Below, piece after piece: positions 24,456 through 37,095 of a stretch of DNA of 64,000 bases. The notes beneath the pieces were generated by a model that saw only the letters and a program-made list of their open reading frames with translations, searched no databases and was not told the DNA's origin. Each line of letters opens with the position of its first letter. Within the stretch, counting starts at the first letter, position 1. The stretch is from Cheiracanthium punctorium. Taxonomy: Eukaryota; Arthropoda; Arachnida; Araneae; Cheiracanthiidae. Location: positions 2,294,001 to 2,358,000 of the forward strand of contig JAWZYV010012274.1 in NCBI GenBank assembly GCA_038373885.1. Direction: 5' to 3'. The translations under genes were made by a program, and so were the position numbers.

Positions 24456-24802
24456 CTTTATCTTTCGGAAAGGCCAGACGTCTGTTCCTTTGTTATTCAT
24501 CACCGCAATCACGAATGCATATTCAAGAAGAGAACAGAAAACAAATCCAATACAGGACAGCATCCATATGTTGAGTGCTACAACATACGAGACAGACGGC
24601 ATAGAGCTCTGATACTGTTGAGTAACAATGGTGAGCAGGGAAGTTACTGACAGTGTAACTCGAGCTGGATAAGCTTCGGCGGGAATCCAGAAAGTTACAA
24701 AAGACATGCATATGATGAGAACACACGGTATGTATTTGTTGATGAGGAAATATCCTAGACGTCGAGCAAGGTGAATTCGGCCAGTAAGGTATGAAAATTC
24801 TC
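24456..24802 (-). CDS. Cys-loop chloride channel subunit, M1-M2-M3 pore exon
   Basis: A 347-base exon (aatttcag before, gtaagc after) encoding residues 200-314. After the pre-M1 motif ARRLGY (residues 211-216) comes M1 (216-238, with the conserved IP at 223-224). Next is the linker PAEAYPAR. The Pro244-Ala245-Arg246 triplet is the hallmark of anion-selective members, whereas cation channels have Gly-Glu-Lys. M2 begins VTLSVTSLLTIVTQ with Thr at 2', Thr at 6' and the gate Leu at 9'. The M2-M3 linker is followed by SYVVALNIWM and M3, ending CSLLEYAFV. Compared with common arthropod subunits, M1 ends SFVTFWI instead of SWVSFWI, and M3 has NIWMLSC where many have DVWMGVC. The subunit is thus a real but divergent paralogue. 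The exon ends in phase 0. Confidence 0.96.
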
Positions 24803-25262
24803 CTGAAATTTAAATGTAGCATCATTGTAACATATACCTAAATGGTAACAAATAGTAAAGTGCATTGCAATGGTTAAGTATTTTAGTGGAAATTAAAGTT
24901 TTTTAATTTTTTTTTTTTTTTGTCTCTTTTTTCTGTTTATTACTAAAAATAAAATTATTGCTTTCATTTCTCTGAATGAAGATGTAGGTGTTAAATAAAT
25001 GGTTTATCGTTACTTTAAAAAAAAAAGATCCTAATAACTGAAACTATTCTTCTGGATTTTTTTTTCACTTTCTCTGTTGTTCAGTATCAAAAACAGATAA
25101 ACGTAATTCACCAAGATTTAAATGGTTGTCGTTACAAAATAAGAAAAATTTTTACTCAGAAATGGGATGTACATTAAAAGCAATAAATAATTTAGATTAC
25201 TTAAAAACATGAAATCATACATTTTTCAGAGATGGCAATAGATTATGGAAAATTTGACTTAC

Positions 25263-25388
25263 CGATGCCGTATCTTTTAGTGCCATTTATGCTGCGGTTC
25301 CCATTTACATAATATTGAGCTAGCAAGATTTTGTCTGTGATTTGAAACTCTCTCCACTGAAGGACCACCGTATCTGTAGTATGTTGCA
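25263..25388 (-). CDS. Cys-loop chloride channel subunit, loop B/loop C exon
   Basis: A 126-base exon (cattttag before, gtaagt after) encoding residues 158-198 with split codons at both ends (Leu157, Gly199). The run SLQHTTDTVVLQW covers binding loop B, where the family has S...T.d.. .W. The stretch to RYGIG includes the loop-C hairpin, with two N-glycosylation sequons, NRS at 187-189 and NGT at 191-193. There is no cysteine anywhere between Cys150 and the start of M1. The second disulfide that marks glutamate-, histamine- and glycine-gated chloride channels is therefore absent, as in GABA-type subunits. The paired sequons at the tip of the presumed agonist loop are unusual and could mean this is an accessory subunit rather than the principal binding face. 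That last point is inference. Confidence 0.92.
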
Positions 25389-26266
25389 CTAAAATGGGTA
25401 GAAAAAAGGTTTTGAAAAAAGGCAACTCATCAACGTATGGATCAGGTTTACTTCATTTTTGATAAATGATAATGTAATCAAATTAAAGATAGGAATTAGT
25501 TTAAAGTTTTAAACTGATTTATAGAAAGACATTAATTAGCTGATCGGATTTTGAATCAGTCATGCAAAGTAATTAAATTCATCACGTGTAAATTTGTGTC
25601 GAAAATAATTTTTTTAAACAATTATAATACTAATTATAATAAGTATTACTTTTTATAAATTATGTTACGTAAATTATTTATGTAAAAAATACTTCTACTT
25701 TTAGAAGAAAATTAAAACGCCTTTGTATATAGTAAATATATTGTTTAAGTTAACATTCATTGAAATAAAACCGAAATGTCATAATGACATGGAAATTGGT
25801 TTTAAAATGTATTATATGATCTTTTAAAAAGTTAGTCAGAATTTCCCATAAGCCCGATTAGAGTTAGACTGAAAATTTAAATTTCGGAAACATATTTTTA
25901 TTATATGAAAATAATTATTGAAAGCATGTCATACATATACATATATAAGAGTACATTTATAGGCTAAAAACAAAATAATTGTATAATTAACCTTTCATAT
26001 GTTCAAAATAGTCAATTAAAAAACCACCAACAATTTAAAAAACTGATATAATTTTATTAATGTGTAATTGCCTACAAAAAAGTAATTTTTGTAAGCAGAT
26101 GTTTTTCAAAATTAATATACTGTGTGCAAAGTTAAAGATTAAACGTTACAATAAACCTTTACCCCCTTTTTATTTTGAATTATACATTATACACTACATT
26201 CGCTGACACATACACTAGTAATTTAAATGCTAGATTGAATCAAAGATGAACTTAATATCAACTTAC

Positions 26267-26349
26267 AGCTCATAACCAAAATTTCACATTCTTGTACATC
26301 GTGAGGATAAGATGCTAGGTTCATTCCACAATCAAGTTTTAAGCTTACC
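26267..26349 (-). CDS. Cys-loop chloride channel subunit, Cys-loop exon
   Basis: An 83-base exon between ttttttag and gtaagt. It completes Arg129, encodes residues 130-156 and starts the codon for residue 157. It carries the family-defining loop: Cys136 and Cys150 separated by exactly 13 residues, enclosing the sequence SYPHDVQE, a variant of the usual (F/Y)P.D.Q.C. The text before it (VSLKLDC) matches the conserved strand ...l.l.C.m.l. This loop touches the M2-M3 linker and couples agonist binding to gating in the family. The isolated exon is only 878 bases from the next one. Identification is very secure. Confidence 0.95.
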
Positions 26350-26770
26350 CTAAAAAATCATATTATTGAATTTACTTAACATATAAAATTTTTAAACATT
26401 TAAAAGCAGCTATAAAAAACAATATAATAGATACATTAAATTTATTCTGAAACAAATTTTTTATGATTGTGCCGAGATTATTTAAGTCGTTTTGAATTAT
26501 CTAAGCTCACTTCCTCCTAGAACTCGAAATGAACTTTTGTAACATATTGTTGAATTGTGTGAAAAAGAGAACACCGTTTTGAGCTCATACAAGCTCCAAA
26601 TGGTTCCATGTGACTGTCCAAAGATTTAGCATGGTCGTCAGATTTAAGTTTAAGGAATATATTCCTATCTATATTACTGTTGTATATGTTGAACAATATT
26701 CTTTAATCTTCTGTAATTTCTTCATATAGGTGATTCTACAAATGTGGTGATATTTGTGTCCAGTGTTGAT

Positions 26771-26772
<2 letters not shown>

Positions 26773-26807
<35 letters not shown>
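26773..26807. repeat. (AT)n microsatellite next to a dispersed repeat
   Basis: About 17 AT units immediately before the ACTAGCTG head at 26811. It is probably the target site or part of the element end. Confidence 0.9.
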
Positions 26808-26810
<3 letters not shown>

Positions 26811-26811
<1 letters not shown>

Positions 26812-28000
26812 CTAGCTGCGTGCCCGTTCTTCGCACGGTAGGAAACGAAAAATTTCCTCACATGTGTAATTCGAATTAATTCCAGTGATGTGGAATCTAG
26901 AAAAAGCAAAATTATTTCACTCTTGACTTAAAATTTGCGTCATATATGTAATAACCCGAGATCATTGCAATATAATGACACACACACACACAAAAAAAAA
27001 AAAAAACCTATGTCAGCGTCATTCGGTATCAAAAAGTGAAAATGGACCGTTTGCAGTGAACTTCTCACTTTCAAAATGTCTTATTTCCTCAGACATGTTG
27101 TCTTTTAGGTTCTCGTTTTAGCGTTAAATACCTCAGACACTACATGAAATGGATATTTTTTTTTAATTTTAAAAATACGTTACCCTCTCTTGCAACCCTT
27201 CACAAAAAGAAAAGAGATAAGACTGCGCTATTTATGAAGGCTTTAAAATTGTTTTTCTAGATTATGCAGTTTAATTTTTCTTCTCACAAATAAATCCAGT
27301 ATTTATAAAAGGAAATCGAGCCAAGCAAAGAAATTGTCTGCTCGCGGGACCCGTTTTTATTTATTTTTTTCAACTGGCAATTTTAATCATTGTTACTGTA
27401 TCCATGACAACCAAACCGCAAGATATCAAACCGAAACTCATAAGCAGGTGCTACTGAAATGAAAATCCTTCTTTACTTAAAAATTCGTAAAAATTCTCCT
27501 AATTTATATTTTCCCTCCGTTCTTCTTTTAAAAGTGGGAGAATTGAGTGCTCCGTTTTTTGCCCAAATATAAAAAAGTTATGACAGATAGAATTCAAGAT
27601 GCAGCAGTTTTAAAAATATTTTACGAAAGTCAGCGTCAAATTTAATTTTATTTGAAAAATTCCCAAAAATCTGCAAATTATGTTACACAGTCCGAACAAA
27701 CAGTTTTTAAAAGAAAAATTTCTCCTCTATACGATGATGTAAATATCGTTTTCTTGCGAGTGCAATTACAGGCGTTATTATGTATTACGCAAGAAAAATC
27801 GCTCAAAATCGGACAAAACATAAAATAAAACATTTTCTAATTCGAATTTCGAAAAAATCGCTTCGAGGTGTGTCGAGACCCGTCTTGGAGAATTTCCGTA
27901 CAAAATTTGGCAGGTCTACGATCACCCGTTTCGGAGCTACGCGAGACACAGACAGACAAACGGACAGTTTACACTCTGTTTTATTTATATAGATATATAA
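26811..28000 (+). mobile_element. dispersed repeat with ACTAGCTGCGTGCCCG start and poly-pyrimidine/AT tail
   Basis: It follows directly on an (AT)n run and begins ACTAGCTGCGTGCCCGTTCTTCGCACGG. It ends GAGACACAGACAGACAAACGGACAGTTTACACTCTGTTTTATTTATATAGATA. The start matches 11216 (AGCTGTGTGTCCCGGCGTTGCCC), and the tail resembles those at 1.6, 5.6, 5.95 and 11.65 kb. This head and tail combination is seen in many arthropod dispersed repeats. I cannot assign a class with certainty. It lies in the 3.7-kb channel intron. Confidence 0.6.
26976..27006. repeat. (CA)n followed by poly(A)
   Basis: Seven CA units then about 15 A, inside the dispersed repeat. Confidence 0.85.
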
Positions 28001-30083
28001 TGTTTAAAAACCTTTCATTTGATAGATATGAGAAACTTATGTACTTCTTTAGAACAATGATTTTGGATCTTAACTAAACTAAAAATTTTCTTTTTATCTA
28101 TTAAAAATTAATTACTACGGTGAAATGTCATACAAATGCCCTGTCCTATGCACATACAGTTTTCTTATTCTAATAAGTCTGAATTAAAAATAATAACCGA
28201 TTTCCTCTCCAGTTTTTTTCATAGCTTAGAATAGTATCTGTGAAGAATATTAATCACAAAAAATTAAATGAAATGAAATTAACTAAAAAGTATAGATTTT
28301 TATGTCCATGAGATTTCATTAAAAAATATCAGCACCTAATAGAAAAAGAAGTTTTATATGTTGATCTTTCTGTCAGAAATTGGATTTATTGTTTTTTGAA
28401 TATTTTGTGATTTGGAGCAAGTTAAACTTTATATCCAAGGTATGTGTTTTTAAAATTTATCATTTTCACGTCTTTTAGAAATCTGGTAAAATACCAATAT
28501 AAATAAATTTTGATTGCACAGCATGTTAAATCTCGCAGTTTTAAGTTCTTGTTAGCAGTGAAAACTGTAAAGTACCAAATTTTACTTAAGATAATGTTTA
28601 ATTGTGTTTTGTCATACACATGTCATTTTCTCATGTCATTCATATGCCCCCGTTCTTATGTCATCCAAATGTCTCATTCAGACGTAAATAGCCGAAAGAT
28701 CATCTAAATTATTAAAATACATTAAGTTTATTATAATTTATGATTTTATATGAGTATTTTTATAACTTAATTTTTATAACTAACATGACTGCTTTGCCAT
28801 TGGCATGCCTTTAAAATAATACAAATGCTAATATGCAATAAAATACAACAATTAAGCTCTGCTGATGTTTTATTCCAATTATGTAACTAATGAAGTATAT
28901 CCCTGATTATTTTCAGATTTTTAAATTTACTTCTATTTTTTTTAATTTTGAAATCTCAAGTATTTCCATATTTGTAGAATCGCCTATATAACTTAGGAAG
29001 CTTCCATGTGTTAAAGTGTTAAAGAATTAACGCAAAAATTATAACTAAATTTTGGGCATAAACAGCTTTAATTATACGTGCTGACATATTAAAAAGAACT
29101 TATTTCTTTCATCCACGTTTCCTGTGCGTTCTGCACAATATTTCGATCAGTATCTCTTACAAGGAAGAACTAAAGATTCAAACCTATTTAAAATTCCTAC
29201 GATTAAAAAAAAAATCAGAAAGAAAGAAACGGTGCTTTCGGACATTTTTCATTTTTAGTTTATATCTTCTTTCTTTTACCTTTTTTTATTACTTAGTCAT
29301 TTACGAAATAATATACAATATTTTAGATGAGTTCTCCACAAGCATCATAACCGATAATGCAGATTCTCCGCGAAATTAAACGACTGTTTATAATTTGCGA
29401 TGCAAACGTGCAACTGATTGACATGAAAAAAAAATTGTAGTCAAAAACATTTGCCATTTCGTTTAAATAAACTACTGATGGCAAAACTCACTAAAAATCT
29501 ATTTTTCTAAGAATAACTGTAATCAACCAATGTTTTACTGATAAATTCTGACCGAAATTCCCAAAACTGACTTGTGGATACTGTCTGCACTCTGCTTCGT
29601 TTAATATCTAAGCTTCTTTTATAACACAGAAAAGTTAGAAGTTTGAATAAGCTATCTTAAATTTGCATTTTTCTATGACGACGTCTAAAACATGAGTAAA
29701 ACGGAAGAAAGCTTTCAACGAAAGATTGGTTTATTCTCAAGTCAACGTTTTTTAGTAAACAATATAAAAAAATGTAAATTTTATTCCTTCTTTGTCACTT
29801 TTGAGGATCTATTTTTCTTTTCAAAATATGCACAGAAACACTTTTTCGCAATTTATAAACTTATTACAATCAGACAATATTATAATATTTTTGAAGCAGA
29901 TAATTATTTTATCCATTTCTTTGGAAATTTTAAATCGTATAAAGAAATTTGATTTAAAAATAAAGTTAGAAACTAATATTTTAGTTAAATATTACAAAAA
30001 AATTCTTCGGATACTATTTCTTTTGAATCTCATAGAAAAAAAGTGTCTTCTTGAAAAGGTAAATGCACAGAATCATAACTTAC

Positions 30084-30310
30084 CTGGCAGCAAAGAACAA
30101 GTTACTGTTACTGTCAAGTACCATGTAACTGTATGGGCTTATGATATCGTTAACTTTCCCGTCAAGCAAGTTTTTAAAGTATGTATCAGGTGTCCACAAG
30201 TGATGACGCCATTTACTATCAAGAACAAGCCGACTTGTATTGTGTGAAGCAGGAATTTTTAGTCGGTTGTCATTCCATATTTGATGAAAAAATATATCGA
30301 CACCAAAGGC
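30084..30310 (-). CDS. Cys-loop chloride channel subunit, main ligand-binding-domain exon
   Basis: A 227-base exon preceded by ttttacag and followed by gtaagt. It encodes residues 54-128 plus two bases of Arg129. It holds the strand-D segment IFFHQIWNDNRL (residues 59-70; compare F.. .W.D.RL in the family). It also has an N-glycosylation sequon NTS at 77-79 and the loop-A signature LWTPDTYFKN (Trp92, Pro94, Asp95), which is the WxPD core conserved across pentameric receptors. Further on, SPYSYMVLDSNSNLFFAA corresponds to the inner strands before the Cys loop. Length and order match the family without gaps. The long exon spanning strands beta2 to beta6 is common in arthropod members. The receptor would sit in the plasma membrane with this part outside the cell. 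The ligand cannot be deduced from the sequence. Confidence 0.93.
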
Positions 30311-33300
30311 CTGTAAAAGCAATAAGCACTTCATTGTAATAAAACACTTTTAAAAAAAATTAACTGCTCTTTCATTAGTACTTGCAATGTGTGATATTCG
30401 CATATTAAAATTTCCATTTATTTTCATAATTTTGTCAACTTCTTTATTTTCTAGGTCATTTATAGAAATATTTCATAATAATCGTAAAACTATAAAAATG
30501 AGGATATGCCAAATATGATATTGTTTTAATCTTCATATATAACCTTTAGTTCTAATCAATTGCATATATATCAGGATTACTTAATTTAGTGGCATGTGGT
30601 AATAGCTGAAAGAAAACTTCCAAAATTTTGTGTGACATTTTATAGCTATTTTTTTGTCTTTTTAAGTAGCTTTTAAACACTTAATACCGGCTTTCCCTTC
30701 ACTGAAACTAAACGTGTAGATTGAATGAAGTTTATAGCCAATTGTGTAACTTTTTGGAAAACCAAGTTTTACTTTGGAAAGTGTTATATGTGTTACGAAT
30801 TTTCCTAGCATGGTAGAAAGAGTTCAATCATGATAGAAAGAGTGACTGATGTGACAGAAAATGAGTTATTGCATAGAATGATAGGAAAGGACTGATAAAA
30901 ACTGAAAGTAAACAAAAGCAAGAGTTAGTGGGAAATAAATGGATACTTAAAAAGCTAAGAAAGCTTATGAGATTTGGTTAAATACAACAATCAAACTACA
31001 GCTCTATTAACGAATTTTAAGTAATTTACAGTGTAAAAGTTTCAATTTTAAGAATGTCAAAGTAAAAATCAATTAAAAATATATGAGTTTTAACAACGTC
31101 GCAGTTAAAACAATATGGAAAGCATTATATAATTAAGATACATATTTAAACAAACTCAATTGTATAAATATTTAAAAAGACATTTAAAAAACATCGAAGG
31201 TATGTGCTAAAAATATTTTCAAAATAAAAGGAAAAATAACCAGCGTAGAACATTATTTGTAAATACTTTTACCGTAAGACAAACAATCATGCAATGTTAT
31301 GAACCAGCATTTCTCTCAATATTTAACCTGTATGAAGCCACAATATTATTCCAATATTTGTCTCGGGGATTTATTATTTAACTATTTTAATTCTACCATC
31401 AAATATTCAGAAAATGTTGATAATATTTTCTAAATAATTTGAATATATATTCATTATTTAGCGATCCCAGTATGAGAAATTTTTTTAATATTGCATTCAA
31501 AGAAAATATTGTTTCAGGAGGGGAAAGTTCAGTGAAAGAATCCGAAAGTATATATATATATATATATATTTCACCAGGGCTGTTTTGTGTAATGCACAGG
31601 ATCAAAGATCTTAGTCGTTGAGATGAAATTTATAGGAAACCAAGAAGTACGCAACACTTATGTGGCATAGGCTGAAAGGATACGGAAAATAAAATGAAAA
31701 GTTTTGAAACTGCCACTGTTCACAGCATCTTCAATTTGAAACATATAATCTGATCTCGATTCCATCTCAGGTACTTTAGATCATAGGGTATATGTGCTAC
31801 GCAATATGATCTTTCTTGATGAATAGAGAATTAAATAAAGGTTTGAAGCTGCCAGCTTTCTTTTTAAGAATGTCTATTAATGAATTTTTATTGTCTGTCA
31901 CTGTTTGTTTTGTTCGTTCGAATATTTGGCGAGCGAATTTGGCCATTCTTCCTTTAAAAATAATATACTCTAGGCCTGTGTGTTTAATTACACATAAAAA
32001 AAGAAAAAACAATTTTTAGCGCAAAGTGGACAACCAGGGTTTTATCATTAAAAAATTAAAGGTAGCGTATATGGCTTTAAATTAAACACATAAATGCAGA
32101 GAAAATTAATTGAATTAATATTTATTTAAGCGACTCATGAAAAATATTTCGATTCTTGACAAAATCATTTACAAGTAATCATAGCATGACGCGCAGGTAA
32201 AAGTAGCGCAACTTTTTCAGTGCATTTATTAGGTTCAAAATCCATGTCATCACTACTAGTAAAAAATTCCCCGAAAATTGCATTTTTTTACCAACATTTG
32301 GGACAGGCTATTTCTGGTTGTGCTGCAATTTAAAAATCGGTTTTAAGTATTGTTGTTTTTTATTATAATTGAAAAACAGCATCAAATCATTTATCTGCAG
32401 ATTAAGTAACCTCTATGTGCATCGTATTAACGATGATTTTCGAAGTTCGATTTCTTTCAATGTCGTACCCGTAAAAAAAGCTTTAGGCGGCAATACGTGA
32501 ATATTTACTGTCCATTATAGTGAATTTTCCTTACTTTTATCAATGTGAAGAAACAAAATATGTTTATTTTATTTTGGCGGGTTTACCAATCAATTCCTGC
32601 TTCAAAACACTTTAATTTACGTGATGCTAGTAAATAACATGGTTCATGCATTTCCCAAGATGTCTTTCCCAAAATAAATATTCCCCCGCTCATGTCTATT
32701 GCTGCACGTGAAGATTTCACGAGTGAACGGTAAATTTAGGTGACACATTTCCTACTACCCTCTCACGTTCCTTTCTTTATAGTGGTATTTCACGCAATTT
32801 TTCCAAAGGGGATTATTTAAAAAGGTCTAAAATGCTGCTTGAGTAAATGTAAAAAGCTTTCTGGAGTTTTATCAGAGAGAAATCTATTCAAGAAAAAATA
32901 AATTATTTTTAAACATTTTTTTCTGAAGTAATTACCCAAGATAAACAAAGCTACTAATCTGATTCCCGTTTCATACTACAATTCCTCTTTGTATTACAAT
33001 CCTAAACAAAAGAACAAAGCACACATTCATAAAAAAATGACAATCTTATTAGGACAGAAAAGATTATGCCAGTTTAATCTCTATACGTCGTACCTAAAAA
33101 ATAATAAAAGGATGCAATGTGTGCACAAAAATACATTTTTGCCACTTGGTTATATCTGAAAACTATTTTTATATCTAATGTAACTTCAGGATGTCTGTGT
33201 GGGGTGTTTTTTATAAGCTTTAAAAAATTCAAAGCTTCAGTGTTCCGCCTAATTTTGAACAAGGTATGACTGTAACTTTTACTAAGACACCTTTTAACAA

Positions 33301-33585
33301 AAAAAGCTCATTTATCATTCTGACGGTGCTACAATGGATTTGTTACCAAGAATTGCTACCAAATTCGACTTTTTACGAAATTTTTTTTTTCTGCTGCTAA
33401 ACTTTTTTAACACTACAGCCATTGTGTCTCAGACATAAACATTTATTTGTTATTGTGCACGAAAGGATATTATTACCGACGCAGTTAACACTCTTAACTG
33501 AATATATCTACTGTTGCCGTAAACGCTTCAAAAAGACAGTATTTACCTTGGTGGCGAGTGCATTATGAAATTTTATATCTGAGCA

Positions 33586-33640
33586 GTAGGGTAGATTGGG
33601 GATAATTATCACCACGGGGTAATTCTGACCATCGCGATAT
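33586..33640 (+). repeat. orphan end similar to the 13.8-kb TIR element
   Basis: AGTAGGGTAGATTGGGGATAATTATCACCACGGGGTAATTCTGACCATCG resembles GGTGGGGTAATTATGACC of the element at 13769. No matching right end lies nearby. A similar inverted sequence (GGTCAGAATTAAAATATCCCTACTCTGCC) is at 43955-43985. Confidence 0.45.
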
Positions 33641-35824
33641 AAAAATAATTAAATCATAAAGTTTCGTGAAAACATGAAGCAAGATGCTTATAATGTGTTT
33701 TTTATGATATCTATTTTTCATCGTTAATTGTAAGTATTTAAAAAACAGCAACAACTTTAAAACTAACAACATACAAAACTTTTCAATAACCATGTTTCAA
33801 ATTTCAGTGTTGTATTAAGGCAAAAAATTATTGGCAAGCTAATTTAAATTAGTAAGCATGTGTGTAATGCATTTAAATGTCACTGACATGTTAAATACTT
33901 TGGCCATAATTTAAAAAAATCTGTTCTAGATTTTGACAACAATAAACGTAATAAAAATTGATGAAGTTCATAGAAATTCTAAGTCCAAAAAGATAGTAAG
34001 TAAAACTTTCTTTACAGTTATTGCTAGTAAAATTTTCGGCTTTTACTTTTTTATCAAAACTTTTTACCTCTGTGCTCAGAAAGTCAGTATTAGGTTATTG
34101 TAGTATTCTATAGTCTTGGCAACAAATAAACAGTCCTTAAATATAAACTTTACCTTCATAGTTGTTATTTCAACTTACAACTACTAGTTAAAACTAGGGA
34201 AGTAACGACGGAATTTCTGACTGTAGAAAAGTCTGCATTACGATTTTTTTGACAGATGATGCTGTAAACATGCGTTTGTAAATAAAATCGAACTATAAAA
34301 CACTCTTTAGAAGTGAAGCTTTTAAACAGTTTTTACATGTATAAGCAATATAATTTTGATTTCTCATTTTCTCTTGGAGAAATACCAATGCCTGAGGCGG
34401 AAAAGTATTTTTCTCAACATTACGTCAATTTAATGGCATAAATATTAATGTCTAAATCCAATCGTAATATTTTTGACAATTATGCATGTGCAATATGGTA
34501 TTACTTGAACTTTAATCGAAATTGTGGTTTAAGTAAATAACAACAATAATATTGGATGTGACACACTTACAAAAATACATTTGCTAATCTTAATTCTATT
34601 CAACGAATATACAAGAATCTTTTATCCCGAAACTCTCACGTTGTAAGTCATCATTTTAATATATTTCTGGAATTACCAAGACCAAGAAATTTTAATTTAT
34701 TTAAAGAAGTTCAATCAAAACATGTATAAATTTTTAGACTTATTTAAAAAGGAGAAACACAGTATTTTATATTTTAAAAAGTCGTAAACTTAAAAAAAGT
34801 ATGAAACTAGCTCTTGCAGTTTTTTAACAAAAATTGGAATACAGCATTTTTAAACATTCATCTGTACCACAATTACCTTAGTGCTTCAAAATGCTGAAAT
34901 TATTATGTCAATTATAGTATCTCAGTAATGCATATATATGCAGCATTAAAATTTTCAGGGCTCAAAAACTTTTACTCTAAATGTATATTTTTAGAGGATT
35001 TTAAGTAGTCCTACAATTAATATTAGAACTCATGTGGGAGTCAGTAGCATTCACAGTTCTATTCTTTACAGTCCGGTGTAGTGAAGAGAAACAAATTTTA
35101 CAGAAACTTTATATTTAGTTTCATTTTGGCTGAATTTAAAATCTACATAAATGTTGTAAAAATTTACATATTTTAGAAAATTTTAGTATTTGAATGAGTA
35201 TTTTAACCTTTTTCATAATTTTAAAAGTGAAATGTTAGATGTAGTAGAAGTTTCACGTGTAAAGAATCATTTGTCAGTGTGCAAAAAGGGGGAGAGAAGC
35301 CCCCCCGTTTTCTTCAATGCATACAGTATAGTCCATTGTTTTCCTACAGGAATGAGTTTTCAGCTCTAATTCGCACCGCTGATGTCTCACAATGCAAACC
35401 TAAAGCCAAGGAACAAATTGTTTTGGCAGATAATCAAAACAGATAAATTCGTTTCATTTAACTGACTGCCACTAAATAGCAGAAAAATGAAATTATGTCT
35501 TTGAAAATAAATTAGCAAATAGTATATCATTAGTTGTGCATAAAGGATCGAAGTAAATTTTCTTCAACTTTGTTGCTTATAATTCTGATAAATTCGTCAT
35601 ACAAAATTAATCTCTATAATTATTTTTTTTCAGTAATGAGTTTGAGAAATGAGCTAAATATATGATTTTATTCAGGCTAATACATATAGTTTGTGAGATT
35701 GGTTTGAAACTTTTTCTTTTGTTTTATTTTTATATAAATGAGCTACATCGGTGCTTCTCAACCTTTTGACATCATGCGCGTACAGACAAAAATAAGAAAA
35801 ATATTTCGCGAACCAACCTAAGTC

Positions 35825-35855
<31 letters not shown>

Positions 35856-35872
35856 TAATAATAATAATAAAT
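35825..35872. repeat. (AAT)n microsatellite
   Basis: Fifteen or so AAT/ATA units with one break, in the 6.7-kb channel intron. Confidence 0.9.
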
Positions 35873-37027
35873 TGAATATAATCATGTATGTATGGCTTTA
35901 TCATGCCTGTTGCTCCTAAGATGAACTTAATTTTTTTACCATATTCTGAAAAGCACGTATAAATGATCCGCAAAAGCCCATTAAGTTATGCACAATTATT
36001 GCAAGAATTGTTATATTCTCATATATTTCTTTCAAAATTCACATGCATACTTAATACCATACATGAAATTGTTTTCTCTCTGAATATCAATCACTCGTAA
36101 AGCACACTGAATAAATTTACAATGTTTAATTATCCACTATAAATCAGGTGTAGAAGAGGGCTTTTCCTCTGAAACTTGTATAGAAAAAATATTACGAGGT
36201 GGATTTTATGACAGTTAATTGCATGCAAGAGCGGGGAACTAAAGATCGAAACACTAGTAAAAAGAATTTTGGTTTTTATGGAAGATAACATTTAATTACA
36301 TCCTTATGCTTGAATTAGGAGTCAAACTTACCACAAGAGTAAGGTTTTCAAACTAATAAAGCTGATGGAAATCCGAAATATTGTTTTTATTTAATATAAT
36401 TCCAGTCGTATTTAGAAATAGCAGATTTCTGGCTAAGTAACTCGATAAAAGAGGAAAATGTGAGCCGAAAGCTTATAGCACATGAACGGTTGCCAAAAAC
36501 GCCCTCCGTTGCTTTATGATTAATGAGTTTCTTAACGCAGTACAGCATTTCGCCTAAAACTGCTTTTATACACGAGTATTGTTAAAATATGCATATATAT
36601 CTACCAATTTTCATCCTTCTTATTCATTTTCAGAAATTAAGGGCTCATCTTAATTGATAGTTGAGAAAACCCATCCACTTCATAGAATTATACTTTATTA
36701 AAGAACTTCTGCTATATATTTTTGAATTACTCAGTTTTCTAAATTTGTGGCCTTTTTTATAAACAATTTTTTTATAGACAAATCCACTCTGCTTATAGCT
36801 TTACTGTAAAATATGAAATTTGTCGACCACTGCATACGAATACATTTCTTTATTAATTTAATAGTTGCATTTTTGTAAAATTTCTCCAGTATTACAGTAC
36901 ATATCAACGAAATATTGTGAGAGAGAAACGTCACTTACAATATTTGCATTATACACATAGATTATTTTATAAATTATTTAAAAAAAATTAATTTCTGTTC
37001 ATCGTAAAAATCTATTAATAAATTTAC

Positions 37028-37095
37028 CTGTTTCACTTCATCTACAAAGTTGATGTTAAGTACTGCTATTTTTATATGGACAACTGTGGGTTCAC
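37028..37095 (-). CDS. Cys-loop chloride channel subunit, extracellular domain exon (beta1 strand)
   Basis: A 68-base exon bordered by ttatttcag and gtaaat on the minus strand. With the G carried over from the previous exon it gives 23 codons (residues 31-53). The run HIKIAVLNINFVDEVKQ is the first beta strand of the ligand-binding domain, matching the usual pattern V.v.i.v..i..vde..m. in GABA, glycine and glutamate-gated chloride channels. It ends in phase 0. The exon is isolated by a 10.9-kb intron upstream and a 6.7-kb intron downstream. It was recognised from splice-site and frame agreement and from its fit to the family, because it is too short to stand out as an open reading frame. Confidence 0.88.

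Larger units (their letters stand above)
26350..30083 (-). other. 3.7-kb intron of the channel gene carrying a dispersed repeat
   Basis: Bounded by gtaagt after 30084 and ttttttag before 26349. About a third of it (26.8-28.0 kb) is a dispersed repeat preceded by an (AT)n run. No coding potential was seen in the rest. Confidence 0.75.
30311..37027 (-). other. 6.7-kb intron of the channel gene
   Basis: Bounded by gtaaat after 37028 and ttttacag before 30310. It holds a short (AT)n at 31549-31569, an (AAT)n tract at 35825-35872 and an orphan transposon-like end at 33586-33640. The remainder is AT-rich with no coding pattern that I recognise. Confidence 0.75.
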
